From JBBSGC01 sp038254525 (lineage in GTDB: Bacteria; Actinomycetota; Actinomycetes; Propionibacteriales; Nocardioidaceae), in the NCBI GenBank assembly GCA_038254525.1, contig JBBSGC010000029.1, positions 1 through 18,209 on the forward strand: a DNA stretch of 18,209 bases, written 5' to 3'. The translations under genes were made by a program, and so were the position numbers. Position 1 is the first letter of the stretch. The number at the start of each line of letters is the position of its first letter. The notes below the pieces were generated by a model that made no database searches, was not told the DNA's origin, and saw only the letters and a program-made list of their open reading frames with translations. Below, piece after piece: positions 1 through 5,758 of this stretch.

Positions 1-56
1 GAGGCGACACCGGTCCTGTCAGGCGGCTGAGGCGACGCCGGTCCTGTCGGGCGGGC
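1..56. repeat. 28-bp tandem direct repeat, two copies
   Basis: Bases 1-28 and 29-56 are two head-to-tail copies that match at 24 of 28 positions by eye; differences fall at positions 9, 21, 27 and 28 of the unit. The array may continue to the left of the window. On the plus strand the first copy can be read as the end of a gene (E-A-T-P-V-L-S-G-G-stop, stop at 28-30). Because 28 is not a multiple of 3, copy-number change would shift a frame reading through it. There are no spacers, so it is not a CRISPR array. Confidence 0.7.
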
Positions 57-122
57 GCGGCGGGGATTCTGCAGGACGCTGGATTTCCGGACCGCGGGCG
101 AGGGTTGTTCATCTGCCTCTGA

Positions 123-128
123 CACCAT
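123..128 (+). promoter_or_regulatory. Putative -10 element (leaderless) of the CYTH-CHAD gene
   Basis: The hexamer CACCAT lies exactly 6 nt before the GTG at 135, which places the start codon at the expected transcription start. There is no Shine-Dalgarno sequence and no good -35. Support comes from the same spacing at seven other starts in the window. Confidence 0.4.
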
Positions 129-134
129 CGCGCC

Positions 135-1727
135 GTGGCGGATGAACACTTGGAGATCGAACGCACCTACGAGGTACCCGAGGACCTGGTTCTTCCCGAC
201 CTGGCCGGCGGCCCCGTGACGGACAGCCGGGACGGCGGCCGGATCGAGCTGGCGGCGGCCTACTACGACACACCGTCTTTGCGGCTGATGGCGGCCCGCG
301 CGACGCTGCGGCGGAGGGAAGGCGGCCACGATCCGGGATGGCACCTGAAGTTGCCGATCGCCACAGACACGCGGCGCGAGCTGCGATGGCCCCTCGATCG
401 CGGGCGGACCGCTCGGACGCCGGTCGCGGTGAGCAGGACGGTCACGGCTGTCACGCTGGGCGAGCCGCTCGGCCAGATCGCCGAGGTACGGACCACTCGC
501 CGGCTGCAGCATCTGCTCAGTGCCGACGGCACGGTGCTGGCCGAGGTGAGCGACGACTCCGTTTCCGCCACCGTGTTGCTGCCCACCGACGGGGCTTCTG
601 GTGGCGACGCGGTGCAGGTATGGCGGGAGATCGAGGTCGAGCTCGTGCGGGGTGACGAGGAAACCCTGGCCGCGGTGGAGGCGCGCCTCATGGCCGCCGG
701 GGCACGACCCGCGGCCACCTCGTCCAAGCTGCGCCGGGCGCTCGGCGACCGGGTGACGGCCGAGCCGGCCCGGCCCGGCCTCGACGAGCGGAGCGCGGGC
801 GCGACCCTGGTGGCCTTCCTGAGCCAGCACGTACGCGCGCTGCGGGCCGCCGACCTGGCCGTACGACTCGGCGAGGAGGAAGGCGTCCATGACCTACGGG
901 TGGCTGCCCGGCGGCTGCGCACCGCCGTGACCGCCCATCGGCCGCTCCTGGAGGAGCAGACGGCCCGCCACCTCCAGGGCGAGCTGCGTTGGCTCGGTGC
1001 CGAGCTGGGGGCTGCCCGGGACCTCGAGGTGACCGAGGAGCTGCTGCTCGATGCGTTGACCGCCGAGCCGGCCGGCGCCAGCCGTCGACTGCGGACCGGC
1101 GTGCTACGCCAGATCGACCCTGCCCGGCGGACCGCCGCGGCAAGCATGCGGGAGGCAATGCTGTCGACCCGTTACACCGCGCTGCTCGGCGACCTCGACG
1201 CTCTGCTCGCCGACCCGCCTCTGACACCAGTCGCGGCAAAGAAGGCGCACCGGGTGCTGCCCAAGCGCTTGGCCAAGGCGTGGCACCGGCTGGAGCAGCG
1301 CATCGTAGAGGCAGACCGCACGGCAGTCGGCGAGACCGGCATCGGTGGTCACGGCGGTGGAGATGGCGGTGCGGGCGGCGACCAGGACCACGCCGCTGCC
1401 CTGCACGAGGTACGCAAGGCAGCCAAGCAGCTGCGTTATGCCGCCGAAGTGACAGAACTCGCCGTGGGCACCCGCGCGCAGCGGCTGCGGACCCTCGCCC
1501 ACGAGCTGCAGAAGGCGCTCGGACACCATCACGACACGGTGGCGACGCGGGAGTGGATCCGCCGCGTCGCCGACGCGGACGCCAGACCGGCGGACGCGTT
1601 CACGTTGGGCCGCCTGGATGCCCGGCAGGAGGTTCTTGCGACCGAGGCGGAACAGCACTATCTGCAGACTCTGAGCAAGATCCGACGTCCGAAGTCGCTC
1701 AGCTGGCTGACCCGACCCGACGGCTGA
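135..1727 (+). CDS. CYTH and CHAD domain-containing protein
   Basis: A 530-residue cytoplasmic protein with two domains. Residues about 1-205 are a CYTH (triphosphate tunnel metalloenzyme) domain that opens with E-I-E-R at 7-10, a variant of the usual ExExK metal/phosphate signature. Residues about 215-525 are an alpha-helical CHAD domain with its two hallmark basic histidine segments, around H252 (HDLRVAARRLR) and H424 (HEVRKAAKQLRY). CYTH domains bind or hydrolyse triphosphates, and CHAD domains are known to bind polyphosphate, so a polyphosphate-linked role is inferred; the substrate cannot be read from sequence. A Gly-rich linker at about 400-418 splits the CHAD domain. The GTG start puts the CYTH motif at the very N-terminus, as the family expects. 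The 3' end overlaps the convergent DUF72 gene by 29 bp. Confidence 0.93.
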   Translation: MADEHLEIERTYEVPEDLVLPDLAGGPVTDSRDGGRIELAAAYYDTPSLRLMAARATLRRREGGHDPGWHLKLPIATDTRRELRWPLDRGRTARTPVAVSRTVTAVTLGEPLGQIAEVRTTRRLQHLLSADGTVLAEVSDDSVSATVLLPTDGASGGDAVQVWREIEVELVRGDEETLAAVEARLMAAGARPAATSSKLRRALGDRVTAEPARPGLDERSAGATLVAFLSQHVRALRAADLAVRLGEEEGVHDLRVAARRLRTAVTAHRPLLEEQTARHLQGELRWLGAELGAARDLEVTEELLLDALTAEPAGASRRLRTGVLRQIDPARRTAAASMREAMLSTRYTALLGDLDALLADPPLTPVAAKKAHRVLPKRLAKAWHRLEQRIVEADRTAVGETGIGGHGGGDGGAGGDQDHAAALHEVRKAAKQLRYAAEVTELAVGTRAQRLRTLAHELQKALGHHHDTVATREWIRRVADADARPADAFTLGRLDARQEVLATEAEQHYLQTLSKIRRPKSLSWLTRPDG

Positions 1728-2523
1728 GGTTCATCGCGTCGTACGGCGCGTGCACCTTCACGTCGTTGTCGAAGTAGGCGTACACGTCCAGACCGGCCGC
1801 CGCCCACGAGCGCAGCTTGTCGGACCAGCGGTCCAGCGCCTCGTCGGTGTAGCCGCTGACGTAGAGCTCCTCCGAGCCGTGTAACCGCACGTACATGAAG
1901 TCTGACGTCACCCGCTCGACGAACGGCCACTTCCCGGCCGTGTCAGCCACCACGAGCGCGATGTCGTGGCGTCGCAGCAGGTCGACGGCCGCCTCGGTGC
2001 TGAAGCTGGCGTGCCGGACCTCCAGTGCATGCCGGAGCGGCCGGTCCTCGTCGGTGGTGACCAGCGCCCGGTCGTCGGGCACCTTGGCGTCGTGCCGCTG
2101 GGCCAGTGCGGCCGCCTGATTCGAGGTGCGTGGCAGCAGGTCGAAGAAGTCGGCGAGGCGGCGCTCGTCGTAACCGAGCATCGGCGGCAGCTGCCACAGC
2201 AGCGGGCCGAGCTTGGGCCCGAGCGCGAGCAGGCCGGAGGCGAAGAAGTTCGCCAGCGCCGTCTCCACACCGGCCAGCTTCTTGAGGTGCGTGATGAAGC
2301 GACCTCCCTTGACCGCGAAGACCAGGTCGTCCGGGGTCTGCTGCCGCCACGTCACGTAGCTCGTCGGCCGCTGAAGGGAGTAGAAGGAGCCGTTGATCTC
2401 GATGGAGCCCAAGCGCTCGCCCGCGTACGCCAGCTCGCGCCGGTGCGCCAGACCCGGTGGGTAGAAGTGCCCGCGCCAGCCGGGGTAGGTCCAGCCGGAG
2501 ATTCCGATCCTGATCCGCCCCAC
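1699..2523 (-). CDS. DUF72 domain-containing protein
   Basis: A 274-residue member of the DUF72 (YecE-like) family, predicted TIM-barrel proteins of unknown biochemical function. Family marks are visible in order: I-G-I-S-G-W-x-Y-P-G-W at 6-16, F-Y-P at 20-22, the E-I-N-G-S-F-Y segment at 42-48, F-A-V-K-G-G-R-F-I-T-H at 69-79, and a late Y-A-Y-F-D-N-D strand near residue 250. Length fits the family. It is the last of three minus-strand genes and begins 22 bp after the stop of the membrane-protein gene, with its own putative leaderless promoter. GTG was chosen because it precedes the first barrel strand and has a TAGGCT element 6 nt upstream. Its 3' end runs 29 bp into the convergent CYTH-CHAD gene. 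Confidence 0.93.
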   Translation of the reverse strand: MGRIRIGISGWTYPGWRGHFYPPGLAHRRELAYAGERLGSIEINGSFYSLQRPTSYVTWRQQTPDDLVFAVKGGRFITHLKKLAGVETALANFFASGLLALGPKLGPLLWQLPPMLGYDERRLADFFDLLPRTSNQAAALAQRHDAKVPDDRALVTTDEDRPLRHALEVRHASFSTEAAVDLLRRHDIALVVADTAGKWPFVERVTSDFMYVRLHGSEELYVSGYTDEALDRWSDKLRSWAAAGLDVYAYFDNDVKVHAPYDAMNLSRRVGSAS

Positions 2524-2529
2524 CGGCCG

Positions 2530-2535
2530 AGCCTA
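2530..2535 (-). promoter_or_regulatory. Putative -10 element (leaderless) of the DUF72 gene
   Basis: On the minus strand TAGGCT (the TANNNT type) ends 6 nt before the GTG at 2523. No convincing -35 is visible. It lies in the short gap after the membrane-protein gene, so it would let DUF72 be transcribed apart from the upstream genes. Confidence 0.45.
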
Positions 2536-2545
2536 AACGGCGCGC

Positions 2546-3016
2546 TCAGTCGGTGCGGCCCGACAGCGCAGCCAGAGTCGCGTACGTGACCACGCCGTAG
2601 GCGACGTGCGGTACCGCGTCGGCCAGCCAGTCCGCTGCCGACCAGGTGCGCGGATCGCTGATCCCCAGCGCGGCCATCGGCAGATTGGCGCCCACCATCG
2701 CCGCGCCGCCGGTGAGCACCGCCCCGCTCGGCCCCGAGGGAGCGATCCCCAGGCCTCGGGCCGCGCCGGCCAGTGCTCCGACGCCCACTCCGGTCACGAT
2801 GCCCAGCAGCGGCCCCAGACCTTGTAGGCGGTTGGAGCGGGTGTCGTCGTCGCCCGGGATCTCGACGCCAACCGAGTGTGCCAGCTTCTCGACGGTGTCC
2901 TCGGGCGTGCTGCTCGTGCCCCGTCCCCGCAGCGCCATGTCGAGGTAGGTGACGGCGTTGAGAGCGGTCGTGCCTGCGGCGCCGGCGGCCGCCCCACGGA
3001 TCAGGTGTCGGATCAT
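2546..3016 (-). CDS. Small conserved membrane protein, function unknown
   Basis: A 156-residue protein rich in Gly and Ala. Hydrophobic segments at about 5-25, 67-90, 97-118 and 132-151 suggest up to four membrane passes, with a polar loop at 30-65 (S-T-P-E-D-T-V-E-K-L-A and G-D-D-D-T-R). The type is familiar from actinobacterial genomes, but I cannot assign a named family. The gene lies between the SRPBCC gene (46 bp upstream) and DUF72 (22 bp downstream) on the same strand, so the three may share transcripts. The ATG start has a TAGCGT element 6 nt upstream and no close Shine-Dalgarno sequence, so a leaderless mRNA is likely. No catalytic motif is visible. Confidence 0.8.
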   Translation of the reverse strand: MIRHLIRGAAAGAAGTTALNAVTYLDMALRGRGTSSTPEDTVEKLAHSVGVEIPGDDDTRSNRLQGLGPLLGIVTGVGVGALAGAARGLGIAPSGPSGAVLTGGAAMVGANLPMAALGISDPRTWSAADWLADAVPHVAYGVVTYATLAALSGRTD

Positions 3017-3022
3017 GGCAGC

Positions 3023-3028
3023 ACGCTA
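3023..3028 (-). promoter_or_regulatory. Putative -10 element (leaderless) of the membrane-protein gene
   Basis: TAGCGT on the minus strand ends 6 nt before the ATG at 3016, a good TANNNT match at the spacing seen elsewhere in this window. No clear -35. Confidence 0.45.
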
Positions 3029-3062
3029 CGGCTCCGGTTGCGTGCCGGCCACCGCAGGCGCC

Positions 3063-3527
3063 TTACGGTCTCCTGTCGTGCGGCCCGCACTGAACGCGGA
3101 GTGCCAAGCCGCGACGGGCGCCCCGCATCATCCAGGAGTGGTTCAGCCGGAGCACCGGGCGGGCCATACCGGCCGCGCGACGCAGCAGGGCCGTCCGGGT
3201 CACCACCTCCTGCTCGTAGCGCAGCGCCGTTCCGACCGGCGCGGGAGTCAGCGTCCACCGGCTCCAGCCGTCGAGGTCCCCGCCGAGCGCGGCCTCCAGG
3301 ACACCGGCCGCGCGGTCCTCGCGCAGGGACGTGGCCCGCACCCGCAACCGGTACGGCAGCGCCGAGCGGCAGTCCAGCTCGGCGGTGCGCTCCCCCACTT
3401 CCCGTACCTCGCGAACCTGCGGCCACCACTGCGGGTAAGAGCCGAGGTCGGCGAGCACGTCGAACACCACCAGCTGCTCGGCGGCGACCGTCCAGCTGCT
3501 GTCGAAGCGGTAGAAGGTGCGGTCCAC
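3063..3527 (-). CDS. SRPBCC family protein (polyketide cyclase/START-like fold)
   Basis: A 154-residue protein with the pattern of SRPBCC (Bet v1-like) lipid or hydrophobic-ligand-binding proteins: an N-terminal strand (F-Y-R-F-D-S-S-W), helix A-A-E-Q-L-V-V-F-D-V-L-A-D-L, then Y-P-Q-W-W-P-Q-V-R-E-V near 31-42, a run of beta strands including W-S-R-W-T-L-T-P, and a long basic C-terminal helix with N-H-S-W-M-M-R-G. The ligand is unknown; proteins of this type are often annotated as polyketide cyclase/dehydrase-like without proof. The GTG at 3527 was chosen over an ATG at 3569 because the domain begins right after it and the longer form would overlap sthA. AGGA lies 8 nt upstream, and CAGGAT lies 6 nt upstream. 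Divergent from sthA across only 30 bp. Confidence 0.85.
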   Translation of the reverse strand: MDRTFYRFDSSWTVAAEQLVVFDVLADLGSYPQWWPQVREVREVGERTAELDCRSALPYRLRVRATSLREDRAAGVLEAALGGDLDGWSRWTLTPAPVGTALRYEQEVVTRTALLRRAAGMARPVLRLNHSWMMRGARRGLALRVQCGPHDRRP

Positions 3528-3533
3528 GCGGCC

Positions 3534-3539
3534 ATCCTG
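3534..3539 (-). promoter_or_regulatory. Putative -10 element (or Shine-Dalgarno) of the SRPBCC gene
   Basis: CAGGAT on the minus strand ends 6 nt before the GTG at 3527. The same bases contain AGGA, so this could be a ribosome-binding site instead. The sthA element lies only 7 bp away on the other strand. Confidence 0.35.
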
Positions 3540-3545
3540 CTCTGC

Positions 3546-3551
3546 CACGAT
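3546..3551 (+). promoter_or_regulatory. Putative -10 element (leaderless) of sthA
   Basis: CACGAT ends 6 nt before the ATG at 3558, and no Shine-Dalgarno sequence is present. Any -35 would fall on the start codon of the divergent SRPBCC gene. Confidence 0.42.
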
Positions 3552-3557
3552 GGCGAC

Positions 3558-4967
3558 ATGAGTGAGCATCCCTACAAGTACGACCTGCTCGTCGTCGGCA
3601 GCGGCCCCGGTGGCCAGCGCGCGGCGATCGCGGCCGCGAAGCTCGGCCGCACGGTCGCGGTGGTCGATCGGCGCACCATGGTCGGCGGTGTCTGCATCAA
3701 CACCGGCACCATCCCGAGCAAGACGCTGCGGGAGGCGGTGCTGTATCTCACCGGCATGTCGCAGCGCGACCTGTACGGCGCCAGCTACCGGCTCAAGGCG
3801 GAGATCACCGTCGCCGACCTCACCGCTCGCACCCAGCACGTCATCGGCCGCGAGGTCGAGGTGGTCCGCAACCAGCTGCTGCGCAACCATGTCGAGCTGC
3901 TGGCCGGGACCGCGTCGTTCGAGGACCCGCACACGCTCAGCGTCAGGGGGGATGACCACTTGACTGTCTCCGCCGAGAAGATAGTGCTCGCACCAGGTAC
4001 CCGGCCGGCTCGACCGGACCACGTGGAGTTCGACGAGGAGCACGTCGTCGACTCCGATGGGATCCTCCAGCTGCACAAGATCCCCGCCACGATGGTGGTC
4101 GTCGGTGCCGGCGTCATCGGCATCGAGTACGCCTCGATGTTCGCCGCGCTAGGGACCCGGGTGACCGTGGTCGACCAGCACCCCTCGATGCTGGACTTCT
4201 GTGACGAGGAGATAGTGGAGTCGCTCCGCTTCCACCTGCGGGACCTCGCAGTGTCGTTCCGCTTCGGCGAGCAGGTGGACAAGGTGGAGATCGGTGCCCG
4301 CGGAACGCTGACCTCGCTGGCAAGCGGCAAGCGGATCGCCGCCGACACCGTCATGTACTCCGCCGGGCGCCAGGGCGCAACCGAGGAGCTGGACCTCGAA
4401 CGGGCCGGTCTCTCGGCCGACGACCGCGGCCGCCTTCGGGTCGACGAGTGCTTCCGCACCGAGGTCGAGCACATCTTCGCCGTCGGCGATGTCGTCGGCT
4501 TCCCTGCGCTCGCAGCAACCAGCATGGAGCAGGGACGCCTGGCGGCCTTGCACGCGATGGGCGAACCAGCCGGCGCCATCACGGCGCTGCAGCCGATCGG
4601 GGTCTACACGATCCCAGAGATCTCGTACGTGGGGCGCACCGAGGCCGAGCTGACCGATGGGTCCATTCCCTACGAGGTGGGCCTCTCCCGCTATCGCGAG
4701 CTGGCCCGCGGCCAGATAGTGGGCGACTCCTACGGCATGCTCAAGCTGCTCGTGCACACAACCGAGCGGAAGCTGCTGGGCGTGCACGTGTTCGGGACCG
4801 GTGCCACCGACCTGGTGCACATCGGCCAGGCCGTCATGGGCTGCAACGGCACCATCGACTACCTGGTCGACACGGTCTTCAACTACCCGACGCTGTCCGA
4901 GGCGTACAAGGTGGCCGCCCTGGACGCGACCAACAAGCTGCGGACCCTCGACACGCTGCTCAGCTGA
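3558..4967 (+). CDS. sthA: Soluble (Si-specific) NAD(P)+ transhydrogenase
   Basis: A 469-residue flavoprotein of the pyridine nucleotide-disulfide oxidoreductase family. It would balance NADPH and NADH in the cytosol. Visible features are the FAD-binding G-S-G-P-G-G at 14-19, a second Rossmann motif V-V-G-A-G-V-I-G-I-E-Y-A-S near 180-192, the A-V-G-D-V-V-G FAD contact, and a C-terminal dimerisation domain. The redox-centre region reads G-V-C-I-N-T-G-T-I-P-S-K: C46 is kept but the second cysteine of lipoamide dehydrogenases is Thr51. The C-terminal His-Glu catalytic pair is replaced by N-Y-P-T-L-S-E-A-Y-K. Both changes are the mark of SthA as opposed to disulfide reductases. The frame stays open upstream to 2949, but the flavin motif begins just after this ATG. 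A gap of 47 bp separates it from the HAD gene. Confidence 0.93.
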   Translation: MSEHPYKYDLLVVGSGPGGQRAAIAAAKLGRTVAVVDRRTMVGGVCINTGTIPSKTLREAVLYLTGMSQRDLYGASYRLKAEITVADLTARTQHVIGREVEVVRNQLLRNHVELLAGTASFEDPHTLSVRGDDHLTVSAEKIVLAPGTRPARPDHVEFDEEHVVDSDGILQLHKIPATMVVVGAGVIGIEYASMFAALGTRVTVVDQHPSMLDFCDEEIVESLRFHLRDLAVSFRFGEQVDKVEIGARGTLTSLASGKRIAADTVMYSAGRQGATEELDLERAGLSADDRGRLRVDECFRTEVEHIFAVGDVVGFPALAATSMEQGRLAALHAMGEPAGAITALQPIGVYTIPEISYVGRTEAELTDGSIPYEVGLSRYRELARGQIVGDSYGMLKLLVHTTERKLLGVHVFGTGATDLVHIGQAVMGCNGTIDYLVDTVFNYPTLSEAYKVAALDATNKLRTLDTLLS

Positions 4968-4979
4968 GCCATCTGGGCG

Positions 4980-5000
4980 GCCAACTCGCCTTCGGCTGGC
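4980..5000 (+). terminator. Possible stem-loop between sthA and the HAD gene
   Basis: GCCA at 4980-4983 can pair with TGGC at 4997-5000. Inside it GCC (4988-4990) pairs with GGC (4994-4996) around TTC, with ACTC unpaired on one side. The stem is short and lacks a T-run, so it is at best a weak terminator. It abuts the putative promoter of the next gene. Confidence 0.25.
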
Positions 5001-5006
5001 TACCCT
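5001..5006 (+). promoter_or_regulatory. Putative -10 element of the HAD-GH65 operon
   Basis: TACCCT (TANNNT type) ends 8 nt before the GTG at 5015. There is no Shine-Dalgarno sequence, so a leaderless or very short-leader mRNA is possible. The spacing is 2 nt longer than at the other starts in this window. Confidence 0.35.
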
Positions 5007-5014
5007 CGACGCTT

Positions 5015-5758
5015 GTGACCGGTCTCCCCCCGCAGATCCGCGCCTGCCTCTTCGACCTCGACGGCGTGCTCACCAGCACCGCCGTGCTGCACGAAGCGGC
5101 GTGGAAGCAGACCTTCGACGACTATCTGCGGCGCCGAGACGGCGACGGGTTCACCCCCTTCAGCGCGCACGACTACACCGAGTTCGTCGACGGGCGCCCG
5201 CGCGCGGACGGCGTCCGCACCTTCCTGACCTCGCGCGGGATCGAGCTGCCCGATGGGTCACCCGACGATCCTCCGGACGCCGAGACGGTCAACGGGGTCG
5301 GCAACCGAAAGAACGAGCTGCTCCTGAAGACCATCGACGAGCAGGGGGTCGACCCGTACCCGGGGTCGGTGCGCTATCTGGAGGCGGCCCGCGCCGCGGG
5401 CCTGTCGATCGCCGTCGTCACCTCTTCGGCCAACGGCAAGGCGGTGCTTGAGGCGACCGGGCTGGACCGCTTCGTGGAGGCGCGCATCGACGGCGTGGTG
5501 ATCGTGGAGCGCGGGCTGCGCGGCAAGCCGGCGCCGGACTCGTTTCTCGCCGGTGCGGCGGCGGTCGGCGTCGACCCAGCCGCCGCGGCGGTGTTCGAGG
5601 ACGCGTTGTCGGGAGTCGCTGCGGGCCGGGCCGGGAACTTCGGCTACGTCGTGGGGGTCGACCGGGCCGACCAGGCGGACGCCCTGCGCAGCTCCGGTGC
5701 CGACATCGTCGTCGAGGATCTCGCCGAGCTGCTCGACCGGCCGGCCGGTGCCGCGTGA
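5015..5758 (+). CDS. HAD-superfamily hydrolase, beta-phosphoglucomutase-like
   Basis: A 247-residue HAD enzyme with an alpha-helical cap. Motif I is F-D-L-D-G-V-L at 13-19, giving nucleophile D14 and acid/base D16. Motif II is V-T-S-S at 135-138, motif III is K171 in G-L-R-G-K-P-A-P-D, and the metal-binding motif IV is E195-D196 in F-E-D-A-L-S-G-V. The K-P-A-P-D and E-D-A-xx-G-V pattern is that of beta-phosphoglucomutase, which converts beta-glucose-1-phosphate to glucose-6-phosphate. Its stop overlaps the start of the GH65 gene (GTGA), and this pairing with a glycoside phosphorylase supports the role. The arrangement matches Rv3400-Rv3401 as I remember it. The GTG start was chosen because motif I follows within 13 residues. 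A phosphatase role cannot be excluded by sequence alone. Confidence 0.9.
   Translation: MTGLPPQIRACLFDLDGVLTSTAVLHEAAWKQTFDDYLRRRDGDGFTPFSAHDYTEFVDGRPRADGVRTFLTSRGIELPDGSPDDPPDAETVNGVGNRKNELLLKTIDEQGVDPYPGSVRYLEAARAAGLSIAVVTSSANGKAVLEATGLDRFVEARIDGVVIVERGLRGKPAPDSFLAGAAAVGVDPAAAAVFEDALSGVAAGRAGNFGYVVGVDRADQADALRSSGADIVVEDLAELLDRPAGAA

Noticed and set aside
1..56. CRISPR repeats
   Set aside because: The two copies are directly adjacent with no spacer and there are no cas genes.
1..128. A divergent minus-strand ORF starting with ATG at 128 and open to the left edge
   Set aside because: It has no Shine-Dalgarno sequence or -10 element, a lower share of G/C in third positions than real genes here, and would start 6 bp from the CYTH-CHAD gene. 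The repeat makes the open frame less meaningful.
2949..3557. Upstream extension of the sthA frame by 203 codons
   Set aside because: The extension is antisense to the SRPBCC gene and has no domain. The flavin-binding motif begins right after the ATG at 3558.
3558..4967. Dihydrolipoamide dehydrogenase or mycothione reductase
   Set aside because: The second redox cysteine is Thr51 and the C-terminal catalytic His is missing, which fits SthA instead.
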